Shown: in pieces, positions 1 through 10,594 of the stretch | Layout: each line of letters begins with the position of its first letter | How positions within the stretch are numbered: the first letter of the stretch is position 1 | Assembly (NCBI GenBank): GCA_025200525.1 | Contig: CM045767.1 | Location: 122,314,346-122,378,345 of the forward strand | Source of the DNA: Camellia lanceoleosa | Taxonomy: Eukaryota; Streptophyta; Magnoliopsida; Ericales; Theaceae | Length of the DNA: 64,000 nt | Reading direction: 5' to 3' | Program-made: the position numbers and the translations under genes | The notes under the pieces: model-generated | Told to the model about the DNA's origin: nothing | The model's database searches: none | Seen by the model: the letters and a program-made list of their open reading frames with translations, nothing else

Positions 1-373
1 CCCACTATAAATTTTACTTCGCCGTCATTTTATGTTTTCAATCGGGTTGCTACTCCTTAATTACAATGTTGTTGTTGTTTAATTTTTTTTTTTTTTTTTA
101 ACTTATAAAAAAAATATTGTTGTTGTTTCTGGTTCGAGAACATTTAAAAAATATTTATTTGTGTTTTCACTTTTTTCAGAGAAAAAAAAAAACGAAAAAA
201 AGAAAATGATGAACTTGTACAGATATTTGACGATATGGGCCCAATATACTTTAATGGATCATTAAAGAAGCATTGATCCACTACACCCTATTTATTACTA
301 GCAAAAGGTGGTTAATTTAGGTTTGAAGGGTAAATTATATTCTTATTTCTTTTAATTTGAACGGAATTTTAAC
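1..373. other. AT-rich intergenic DNA, no gene seen
   Basis: Homopolymer-rich DNA (a T run near 87-99 and A-rich tracts near 180-205). No open frame of useful length and no repeat structure that I can delimit. Confidence 0.6.
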
Positions 374-805
374 GGGTTTAGTTTCTCTCAAATTGGTCAT
401 CTCAATTTGAGATAGCGTTTGAATTTTGTAAACCTATTTTTGGACTAATTTCGGTGATCCAAATTGTTCACTTTTTAGAATTTGTTGAGTACAATGTTCA
501 TGCAAAAGATTAAAATGATCGGGTGTCTGTAACTATACGTTTGAATAAAATTTTTATTACAAAAAATAGATGACTATTTTCAAAATTATATTTGTCGTCT
601 ATTTTTTAAAAACAAATATTATTCAAACATATAGCTACCAATATTTAATCATTTTGATTTTTTGCATAGGTATTCTTCTCAACCAGTTCTAAAAAGTGAA
701 CGATTTGAATCACCGAAATCGGTCTCAAAATGGGCGTATGAAGTCCAAACATTCTCTCAAATTGAGATGCCAACTCAACATCTCAACTTGAGAGAAGCCA
801 AACCC
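374..805. mobile_element. Long fold-back MITE, probably Mutator-like
   Basis: The two halves are inverted copies. The left end GGGTTTAGTTTCTCTCAA pairs with the right end TTGAGAGAAGCCAAACCC, and similarity continues through both arms to a loop near 560-600. The flanking 9-mers AATTTTAAC (365-373) and AATTTGAAT (806-814) match at 7 of 9 positions, which suits an old 9-bp target duplication. Inner arm text resembles the elements near 19.6-20.0 kb and at 33273-33671. No coding capacity. The superfamily label is inferred from the duplication length. Confidence 0.7.
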
Positions 806-1695
806 AATTTGAATTTAGTTCTTGTAATTTTAATTTAAATAATTTGAACTCTACATTTTTTATTTTGTTGAATGTCGCCCTTCCATCACTTGCTGTTAAA
901 ATTTTGAACGAAAAAAGATGACATGCAAAATTAAATGAACCAAAGTAGAATTCAAAAATAAATAAATAAATAAAATTCAGGGACTACTAGCATAATGAAT
1001 AGATTACATTAGCAGTCCCAATAGCTTCTTTTAAATTTCACTTTGATCCCTTTAGTTTTACACCTAATATTTTTCCATTCAAAATATTAACGATGCATGA
1101 CAAAAGGATCACGTTATAACAAAACTGAAAGTATGAGATTCAAATTATTCAAATTAAAACTATAAGAATTAAAGTAACACTTCACTTCGATTAATGAACT
1201 AACTGTGTAATTTACCCATGTTTGAATATTTGTTTTGAAGACTCCATGTTATGCTTATAATTTGATTTGATCATTTTTATATTTACTATTTGATGTTTGG
1301 TATAATAATTCTTATATGCATAACATTAATGTCTTGTGTGACTACAAGTGAGAAAATATATTAAAATATTAGGGATGTCCGCGATATGATTGGGTGCGAT
1401 TTGAGAGTAAAATTATAAATTAAGCCGTAAATGACAAATTGACAAATAACTAAACCACAGTTTGAGTAGTTTCAATTTATTAGTTAATTGAAAAATAATC
1501 TTAAACAATTATCAAGTATTTGCATAATATATAACACTAATTTGCAATAAATTTTACATCTTGAATTTCTTAAACTGATTTTTATTTTGATATTTCATTA
1601 GAGGTTAATATATATATATATATAAATTATGATGGAACGGAACTGTTTTGAATGTGGATTATAAATTTTAAAAATTAGTAGCAAATCAATATGTA
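806..1695. other. AT-rich intergenic DNA, no gene seen
   Basis: Nothing recognisable apart from a short AAAT/AATA microsatellite near 955-975 and an AT dinucleotide run near 1608-1626. Confidence 0.5.
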
Positions 1696-1704
1696 TAGGA
1701 CAAT

Positions 1705-3133
1705 GGGGAATTTGGTGATAGCCCCCTCACTATCTAATTTGTCTTTTAAAAGGACAAGAATTATATAAGTACTTTCAAAACCCCTTGATATTTTAAAACT
1801 TGTTTCTTTTACCATATTACCCTCATACAATTTTACTCTGTATGAAAGTAAAATTTTACTCTGTATAAAAGTAAAATTTTACACTCTGAAACTAAAAGTA
1901 AAATTTTACTCTGTATGAAAGTAAAATTTTACTCTGTAAGAAAGTAAAATTTTACTCTGAATAAGAGTAAAATGTTACACTCTGAAGCTAAAGTAAAATT
2001 TTACTCTGTATAAGAGTAAAATTTTGCACTCTGAAACTAAAAGTAAAATTTTACTCTGTATAAAAGTAAAATTTTACTCTGAAAAACGAGTAAACTGTGA
2101 GACTCTAAAGCTAAAAGTAAAATTTTACTCTGTATAAAAGTAAAATTTTACTCTGGTTCTATCAAATAAAAAAACAGAGCAATAGAACCAGAGTAAAATT
2201 TTACTCTGGTTCTATCAAATGAAAATTGATGTTTACTCTGAAAAATCGATGGAACTTTGAGTTTTGAGCTTTGAATCAGGCCTATAATCCTTGAATCAAT
2301 CGATGTTTACTCTGAAAAACATTGAATCAGGCCTATAATCCTTGAATCAGGCCTATAATCTTGAGATTTTTTATACACACAGATTTTTCAGATTTTACTT
2401 TAAATCTTTGAGCTTTTAAGTTCGAATCAAATGATCATCAAGACCGATCTATGCTATGATCTATGGTGGCGGTGATGAATTCAGCAACGACGATATATAT
2501 ATATAAAATCTTTGGTCCGTGGATATATAAATTTTAATAAATCTCTTACTGTATCTATGGATACCACCACTGTTACATTCTTAAACCCCTTCATGGATAT
2601 ACTCATTGAAATTCCATGGATATATCACAAAGCTTCAAAACCTTTGGTTCAATCTTGGAGACGACAGCGACAAATTGCTCAGATCTAGAGAGAGAAAGTA
2701 GATCTAGAGAGAGAAAGTAGAGAGAAATTGGTGTGGACTTCGATCAGTCTTCCTTGGAGTTCCAACGCAAGATCTTGGACAAATTAATCTTGTTCAAAAC
2801 TCAAATATATATATATACACAAATTAATCTTGTTCAAAACTCAAATATATATATATATACACACAACTATATATATATACATATATTCAAAACTCAAATC
2901 ATCATCTTTTCCATTGTTCGCCAATTATAGCTTCACCTTCAGTACAAGACCATCTATGGCGGCTGCGAGAGAGGAGGCCGAGATGGGTATAATAGTAATA
3001 TAAAATATTTAAATAATAAATTTGTCCTTTATGCAAGACTTTATAATTATGAGGGAGTTTAGAAAGTATAATTTTTTTCTTAGTCCTTTTAACAATGAAA
3101 GGAAGATAAAGGTGGTTTATAGCCAAATTTCCC
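1705..3133. mobile_element. Non-autonomous Mutator-like element (MULE), 1429 bp
   Basis: A perfect 9-bp direct repeat TAGGACAAT flanks the element (1696-1704 and 3134-3142). The ends are inverted: the left begins GGGGAATTTGGTGATAGCC, and the right end read on the opposite strand begins GGGAAATTTGGCTATAAACC. Patchy inverted similarity continues for roughly 90 bp, including TTAAAAGGAC. A 9-bp duplication with long inverted ends is the classic MULE signature. There is no transposase. The interior holds a palindrome-rich minisatellite (1827-2220), short repeats containing GAATCAGGCCTATAAT (2270-2360), and a duplicated AT-rich segment (about 2782-2862). The GA-rich stretch 2685-2730 looks like a transcript leader, so a captured gene fragment is possible but unproven. 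Confidence 0.85.
1827..2220. repeat. Palindromic minisatellite based on GTAAAATTTTAC
   Basis: I count eleven exact copies of the 12-bp palindrome GTAAAATTTTAC, starting at 1848, 1871, 1898, 1921, 1944, 1993, 2043, 2066, 2117, 2140 and 2193, plus near-matches at about 1967 and 2016. Spacers are mostly CTCTGTAT(A/G)AAA or CTCTGAAACTAAAA, giving a period of about 23 bp with longer steps. The last copy lies in a larger perfect palindrome (2182-2215, 34 bp) whose arms contain AGAACCAGAG and CTCTGGTTCT. Confidence 0.9.
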
Positions 3134-3142
3134 TAGGACAAT

Positions 3143-3750
3143 TTTAATAAATTAGATGATATTTTATGCAGTTCTATTAAATACATCAATAATTAATCTC
3201 TAACAAGAATTGGAGGAGAGGCTTCTAAATAAAGAAAGGTATGGTGGTGTGGGATGGGCCTCCTCTTTCATTTATAAGGAAATAGGCTATACAAATATCT
3301 TTCATAGTTAGTGAGGACACCCTTTATTACTTAAAAAGAAATTAATATTACACTTCATATAGTTATTATAATCCAAACCCACCAAAGTCTTGAGGAAATA
3401 TTCTCTCCAGATACATCATTAAGGCAATTATTATTTTTTATTAATATATATTTTTAAGGACCTTCTTTTGGGCCCTAAGAAAAGGAAACGTGCTGGTCCC
3501 ATCCACCATCAATTACACAACATCACAATCCCTATCTAAATTTGTGTTTTGGAATTATTTTTCATGTTAGTTAGCTACATGATTGATGTATTGAGAGCTA
3601 CTAAATTTATATCAAATATTTTTCTCTACACCCAACTTCTATATTGAAACACTTGTACTTTACCCACATTTAAAAAAAAAAAAAAACAAAACAAAACAAA
3701 ACAAAACAAACTCTTACACAAGTGTAGAAAGATTTTTTGTGTGGTTTTAG
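3143..3750. other. Intergenic DNA, no gene seen
   Basis: AT-rich sequence with an A run followed by (ACAAA)n near 3672-3710. I see no gene, RNA or element boundaries. Confidence 0.5.
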
Positions 3751-3753
3751 CAA

Positions 3754-5760
3754 TTCCTTTTTTCTTTTTTCTTTTTTCTTTTTCTTTTTTTTTCTTTTTT
3801 TTGAACAGTAAAAGAGGCCCTTTATTGATGTTGAAACCATACAAATATATGAACATTAAAGAAAAGATGAGGAAGTGCAAAGCATCAAAGTATCACCAAA
3901 CGATCCCAACTAGGTTGGCACCGCAAGGAATGCCCAAACATTTGCAAGTACACCTCAAGGTTGATGAGAATACAACCAAAGATACAAGACCAGCCCAACA
4001 ACAGTAGGGTAGCAACAACAAAGCAAATATAAGCAATCTACTAAAGAGCTAGCCCTGAATACAATGCCTAACACCTGAGATGTTATATAGGAAATCATTA
4101 ATCAAAAAATAAAGCTCCTTGGAAGTAGCCTTCAGCCAAATGGCAAGCCTGGTGATAATGAGCTCTTGCAGCTCCTGCAATTTTGGTTGGGAAGCTTGAA
4201 AGAAACCTTTATTTCTATGTTTCCAAATTGACCAGAGAGTCACCAGAGGTATGGCACACCAAATTCGATGTTCAGATTTCCTATAGTAGTAACCTAACCA
4301 CTATTGCAGCAAACCTTGAACAGAGTCTGGAACTACCCAAGTAACCCCCCACCACTGTAATAGCCCAGTCCAGACTCTCCACACCAAAAGGCAAAAGATT
4401 AGCACATGTTCAATTGTTTTCTACTGAGATTTGCAAAAAATGCACAAGGTAGATGCAGACCTATCCAAGACACCAATTCGTTATAAGAATACATAAGTTT
4501 TAAGTTTGTGCTTCCATGCAAGCCAACCAAAGAATTGCACTTTGGGTGTGAGATACTTAATCCATACCATTCAATTAGATTTATCAGTACCTCCACACAC
4601 AATGTTAGTATGGTTGTAAAGATCTAATACAAGAGTCTGCCCTGGTTTAGCTTCTTTCCAAACTGTACTGTCTTGGGCCTCCAAGTTCAATAAAGGGGCT
4701 GAAGATAAGATGCCAGTGAGTCTAAGGAGCTCATTCTTTTCCCAATCAAAGAGAGGCCTCCTAAAGGTGAACAACCAGTTCTCAGAAGGTCCAGAGATAT
4801 CCACAAAGTCCTTAAGTGATCATTCCTTATCTAATGACAATCTGAAAAGCCGAGGGAACTCATCTTTTAGACAAAGAGCTCTACACCAAGTATCATACCA
4901 AAATCCGATTCGACAACCATTGCCTACCCTTGACTGTAGGTTACTGACATAGTATTGCAAAAGGGACTCTTTATGCTTCACTGCTGCCACAATGCCACTC
5001 CATATGTTAGAAGAGTTGATGCTTGGGCTGAGATTTAGGAACCATTTCCCTTCAAGAAATTTGTATTTGCTGCAAATGACCCTCTTCCACAATGAATCAT
5101 GATCAAAAGCAAACTTCCACCACCACTTTAGGAGTAAGCACACATTCACATCCCTAACTCTTCTGATGCCCAGGCTACCCTGCTTTATACTTTTAATTAC
5201 CTCTAACCATTTCACTAAGTGGATTTTTCGCCTTAAATCTGAGCCTCCCCATAAGAATGAGGCTTGAATTTTATCTATCTCCTTGGCAATTCCTTCAGGC
5301 AGCCTATATAGAGACAAGTAATACACAGGTAAGCTTGACAACACTGCTTTCACCAAGGTTAGTCGACCTGCAAAAGAAAAAAGCCTCATTTTCCAACCAG
5401 TAAGTCTCAATTTAAACTTATCAACAACAGGTTGCCTTGTTTTCTTTCTCCTGGAATTAGCACCCAAAGGCAATCCTAGATACTTAATTGGAAGTGTTTG
5501 AGTCTTACAGTTCAACAATCATGCAAACTCAGCAAGAATAGAGTTAGAGATACCAATCCCACAAACCACACTTTTATGATAGTTGATTTTAAGACCTGAT
5601 GCCACTTCAAAACACCTGAGGATTCGTTTTAAATTAAGGAGTTTTGATAGCTCAGCTTCACAAAACAATAGAGAATCATCTGCAAATTGTAGATGAGAGA
5701 GCTCCACATGATTGGTTCCAATAGTTACCCTTGATATTGTGATCATTGATTCACCTTCTA
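3754..5760 (-). pseudogene. 5'-truncated L1-type LINE, ORF2 remnant
   Basis: Read on the minus strand, this is the 3' third of a plant L1-like reverse-transcriptase ORF. About 5519-5746 carries the RT motif FADDSLLF and the following KINYHKS. About 4820-5518 carries the C-terminal RT region (IKYLGLPLGA, AGRLTLVKAVLSSLP, PVYYLSLY, FLWGG). Segments at 4570-4804 and 4390-4602 read as the zinc-binding RT-associated domain once frames are changed. 4049-4243 carries WSIWKHRNK. Stops and frame changes separate these pieces, so it is dead. The T-rich plus-strand tract at 3754-3803 is the poly(A) tail. Endonuclease and most of RT are missing, as expected from truncated reverse transcription. I could not define a target-site duplication. 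Confidence 0.88.
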
Positions 5761-6540
5761 GTATATTTATGTAATAAATAACATGAGTATATAAAAATCA
5801 CAATATCTAAAAAATAATTAGCTATACCATAACATGGACGGACCGATTCTAAGAATGTGTAAGCAAAACATCCACTTAGGGCCCCAAATAAGACCCTACC
5901 TAGGTTTAGGCCTTATTACTTGACCCAAAATTATAATTGTTCTTGTTAAGCCTAAATGAAGAACCCTTAATTCAAGTGTAAATTCTGAAGACTCATTTTG
6001 TGAACTCGTCTATATGTGTATGACAAATTTGTTTTGCAGCCACCACACAATTACTACCTTAATTCCCTAACCCTATAATAGACCCTTTCTCATATCTCTC
6101 TTTGAAGCTCTTTCTCATTTTATTTCCTCATTGTTTTCCCCTTCGCTCCTCATCCCCTGTCGAAATCACTTTCTCAAAATCTTCTTCCCTCTTTGCACAT
6201 CTCTTCCACTTGAAACTCTCCCTCTGCACTCTAGATATGTATATATAGTTTTTATAAATATAATGCCTTTTTTTTTTTGGTGGAATTGTGACTTTGATTT
6301 GGTTGATTGATTGTAATGAGGGTTGAATTTAGATACATTCATACATGAAATGATGCAAAAATAAATAAATAAATAATAATTGAAATTGAGGTATTTTGAG
6401 TTGTAAAGTCAATCAACGTAATCCATTAGCTTGAAATCACGAAAAAATTACTCTACAATTACAACAGGACCCATCTAGGAAGTTTTCCTAGGGTCCTAAA
6501 AAAGCTCAAGCAAGCCTTGCAGATGGGAAGCCACATGGAT
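5761..6540. other. Intergenic DNA, no gene seen
   Basis: Pyrimidine-rich 6060-6230, otherwise AT-rich. It lies between the LINE and the copia element, and I recognise no feature in it. Confidence 0.5.
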
Positions 6541-6545
6541 GATTC

Positions 6546-6816
6546 TGAAGAACAACTGAAAATGATTTTTTCCTTATTGATTATCAATGATACAAAGTAT
6601 ATTTATACAAGAGATAGCATATCTAACTGACTAACAAATCATAACCAATTCTAACTAATCACCATGTGATACGGTTGAGTAGTTAGGAGTTGTAACTGTC
6701 ACAGTTGCTAGATTATTAGCTAAGCCTGAAGCTGAGCCTTGAGCTGCTGCTATGGAAGCTGTGCAGCTGTATCAGCAGTGGAAGTTATATGAGCTACAGC
6801 TATAATATCCTCATCA
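6546..6816 (-). repeat. 3' LTR of the old copia element
   Basis: 271 bp. It aligns over its whole length to 15694-15950 but has clear substitutions and a length difference of about 14 bp near the CAGCTGTATC repeats, so the insertion is not recent. Confidence 0.93.
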
Positions 6817-6860
6817 ACCCCCATCAAGCTAATGGAAGAGGAGTGGACCATTAGCTTAGA

Positions 6861-8380
6861 CTAAAGAAAATGAAAGCGAGAAGCTGACAGAGGCTTAGTG
6901 AATATATCCGCAATCTGATCAACAAGGGGAATATATTTGAGAACAAGCATTTTGGCAGCAATCTTCTCACAGATAAAGTGACAATCCATCTCAATATGTT
7001 TGGATCGTGTATGAAACACTAGATTAGAGACAAGAGTAATTGCTGATGAGTTGTCACACCAAAGAATAAGTGGAATGGAAGAAGAAATAGAAAGATCATG
7101 AAGAAACATTTGTAACCAACTCAATTCGGTTATAGCATAGACAAGAGATCTGTATTCAATCTCAGTACTTGATCGTGAAATAATGGCATGTTAATTTGCA
7201 AACTAAGAAATGATATTGGAGCCAAGATAGACACAATAACCTGAAGTAGACTTGTGGTCTGTGAAATTACCTGCCCAATTTGAATTAAAGAAAGCTTGCA
7301 ACTCAAAAGAACTAGGACGAAAAGTCAGGCCATGAGAGAAAGAGCCTTTAACAAACTAAGAATTCTCTTGACCAAAGCAAAGTGACCATTTGTAGGTGCA
7401 TGCATATATTGACAGGCCTGATTGACAGCTAAGGAAAGATCTGGACGAGTGATAGTAAGATATTGTAGAGCTCCAACTATGCTTCTATACAACTGAGGGT
7501 GAGCAAAAAGAAGGGAAACATCAGAATGAAGAGGAGGGTTCATGGAACTAGGTGTAGGGCAAGACTTGCAAGAAGTCATGCCTACTTTGACAAGAACATC
7601 AGAAGCATACTTCTACTAAGACAAAAAATAAGAATCCCCTAGAGATTGAATGGAAATGCCTAAAAAATAATAAATGTCATCTAACTCTTTCATAGCAAAT
7701 GCGAAATGCCTATAGTGAATAAGCGTTTGAAAATGAGATGGATTGCTCCCAGTAAGAAGTATGTCATCCACATACACAAGGAGAATAGTAATAGAGGTAG
7801 AAGTTTTATGAATGAATAAAGAATTATCACAGTGACTATTGACAAGGCCTTAAGACACTAAAAAACTTGAAAATATAGAATACCAAGTTCTGGGAGCTTG
7901 TTTCAACCCATAGAGAGCCTTTTTTAATCAGCAAACATGATGTGGAGAAGAAGAACTGACCAAACCTAGTGGTTGATTCATATAAACCTCTTCATCCAAG
8001 GTACTATATAAGAAGGCATTGCCAATGTCAAGTTACTTTAATAGCAACAACACAGAGCAAAATGCGGATGATAGGATGTTTAGCTACTGGACTAAAGGTT
8101 TCAGTATAATCAATGCCTTATTGTTGCAAGAATCCTTTAGCCACCAACCTTGCCTTGTATCTAGCAATGTAACTATCACTATTTGTTTTAATTTGGAAAA
8201 CCCATTTACAACCAATAGCCTTCTTAGAAGATGGAAGAGGAACAATGGACTAAGTGCCTTGAGCAAGCAAGGCATTGTATTCTTCAAGCATAGCAGTATG
8301 CCAATGTGGAGAAGCAAGTGCCTGTTAGTAAGTAGAAGGCTCAGCATCAACAAAGGATGAAGATGTGCTGGCCACAAGAC
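6861..8380 (-). pseudogene. copia reverse transcriptase and RNase H, broken
   Basis: Minus-strand fragments. RNase H shows WCDNSSAITL, TRSKHIEMDCHF and DQIADIFTK (6861-7124). The RT-RNase H connection reads YRSIVGALQYLTITRPDLS (7325-7579). The RT catalytic motif YVDD is encoded at 7763-7774 within LLVYVDDILLTG. ALYGLKQAPRTWY lies just upstream near 7880-7920. Frames change repeatedly and there are internal stops, for example before the KKALYGLKQ segment. In a live element this would be the C-terminal half of the Pol polyprotein, which makes cDNA and removes RNA. Confidence 0.9.
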
Positions 8381-8754
8381 CATGAACTTTTGAATGAGTA
8401 ATCATGGGATGGATGTTGAAGGAGGAAAGAAGATGTGGTAAATCTATAAAAATGAACTGACCAAGAATAGAAGACGGTAATAAAGGCAGACTAGGTAGAC
8501 TAGACAGAGGAGAAGAGACCTGAATATCAATAGGAGTAGAGTTCTGAGCCATAATAGGTGTATGAGACAGTGCTGCAATGGGAACAATCCAGTGCTAAGC
8601 AGTAGCGAGTAAAGAAGACTGTGTGGCAGGGATCTAGGGCAGAGAAACAGAGAACAGAGGAGCTACAAGCACAGTAGTCAAAAAAAAAGAAAAAGAAGAA
8701 GAAGAAGCAGGCCAAAAGAAAAAATGGAGATTAAACAAGGAAGAGTCTGTAGAT

Positions 8755-9797
8755 TTAGTAGATAAAGGAGAAAAAAGGAAAGATATCCTCATGGAAGCTC
8801 ACATATCGAGAAATATGAATTTTACCTGTAGTCATGTCCAAACATCTGTAACCTTTATAGGATGAATGATAACCAAGAAAGACACAGAGAACAGACCTAG
8901 GCTGAAGCTTACTCGTGGTGTAGGGCTTTAACCAAGGAAAGCATTGGCACCCAAAAACTCTTAGAAAAGAATAATCAGGTAAGGTATGAAAAAGGAGCTC
9001 ATAGGGTGATTTATGAGAAAGGTTTGCATTGGGCATTCTATTAATAAGATGAGTAGCAATAAAAACTGCATCAAACTAGAACTTAGTTGGAACAGAAGAG
9101 TGATGAAGCAAAGCAATGGTGGTGTCAATAATATGTCTATGTTTTCTTTCAAAGACACCATTTTGAGGAGAAATGTATGAACAAGATAATTGATGAACAA
9201 TGCCTTGGGTTTTTAAAAATTGAGTCATAGAAGTATTAACAAATTCAGTTTTGCCATCAGTCCTGAGCACTTGTAATTGAGTATAAAATCGAGTCTCAAC
9301 ATAAGCTTTAAACTCTAAAAATTTTGAGAAAACTTCATTTTTATAGCATAGAGGATAAAGTAAAGCGAATTTGCTAAAATCATCAATGAACAACACATAA
9401 AACTTGTAATCAGAAGAAGAAGAAGAATGAAATGGTCCCCACACATCACTATGAATAAGAGATAAGAGTTTATTTACTGTAGAATTTGAAAGTTTGAAAG
9501 GAAGTCTATGACTTTTAGCTACATACAATGATAGACAGAAGACTCTGACTTATTGACAGCAACAAATAAGTGTTTTTCTAAAGTAGTAAATTTCATTTGA
9601 GATGGATGTCCCAATCTCTTATGCCAAGTATTCTCAGATACAGAATTAGTAGTAGAGGAAAGTAAAGCATGAGATGATGATAAAGGAAAAACATGCACAG
9701 CAGTAGTGGAGGAGGATTGCAAATATGGAAAGTGATATAAGCCATGAGCATTACAACTCTTGTGTAGAATGGCCTTCGAGTGCTTGTCCTGAATCAC
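8755..9797 (-). pseudogene. copia GAG-pre-integrase and integrase, broken
   Basis: 9519-9797 holds the GAG-pre-integrase motif WHKRLGHPSQMKF. 9076-9528 holds the integrase core with HSDVWGP, LRTDGKTEF and NGVFERKHR, which carry the D, D and E of the catalytic triad. 8755-9036 holds the C-terminal part with SPYELLF, FGCQCFPW and FLGYHSSYKGYRC. The three blocks sit in different frames. Between 8380 and 8750 is the low-complexity linker to reverse transcriptase. Confidence 0.9.
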
Positions 9798-10189
9798 AAA
9801 GGAAGACTCATCAAAAGTAATAGTGCAATTGTTGTCCTTTGTGAGTTAATGCACAGAGAGAAGATTAGAGGATATAAAAGCATGTAAAAGTTTGTTAAGC
9901 TTAAAAGAAAAATGAGGAGTAGGTAAGATTCCCTTACCCGTATGATGAATACGAAGAGAATTACCATTGCCAACTGTGATCTAATCAGGGTCTTGATAAG
10001 AGTGATACATATTGAGATTAAAGAGATCATGAGTAATATGATCAGAGGCAGCGAAATCAAGGTACCGGTAAGAAGATTCAGATGGGATAGATGAAAGAGT
10101 AGAAGCAACATAAGTCCATAGTGATGGATATCCAAAAGAAGAAGATGCTTGAGCAAACGAGGAAGAAAAATTTGATAAAGAAGGTTAAT

Positions 10190-10589
10190 GAAAGTTTGCA
10201 TCCATTCTATGTCAACAGTCCAGTGCTGTGTGATTCCCTTTGCCACAAATTTGACAAATTAGATTTGATGAGTAATGGTGACCTCTGCCATGAGAAACTG
10301 GTCTACCACCACCACGAAAATCGCCTGTAAAACCTCCTTTGTGACCTCTAAAGGATGATCGTCCTCTATGAACAATATTAGAGGATCCTCTCTGACAACA
10401 TAAGCAACTAAAGACTCATGAGATTGTAACTTTCTCTGTTTGGATTCAATGTGAATCGATTCAGAACACAAAAGAGAGGTTAATTCTGCCATAGAAATAG
10501 GTTCAACACTTGCTCTAACAGTGGTTTTAAGAGTATCAAACTCATCTGGTAATCTATTTAAAGTAAGGAACACCAAATCTTCTTCAATC
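10190..10589 (-). pseudogene. copia gag C-terminal part with zinc knuckle
   Basis: Minus strand about 10208-10251 encodes CQICGKGNHTALDC, a retroviral CCHC knuckle (C-x2-C-x4-H-x4-C), followed at once by a stop. Upstream, MIEEDLVFLTLNRLPDEFDT and SMAELTSLLCSES match the copia gag (UBN2-type) core. The reading frame is cut at 10590 by the inserted solo LTR and resumes at 15027. Confidence 0.85.
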
Positions 10590-10594
10590 ATAGG

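Noticed and set aside
1827..2220. Regular palindromic repeats resembling a CRISPR array
   Set aside because: Units are 12-bp palindromes with near-identical short spacers inside a plant transposon. There are no unique spacers and no cas genes.
2733..2930. A 65-codon frame with repeated Ile-Tyr
   Set aside because: Built from a duplicated AT-rich segment within the 1705-3133 element.
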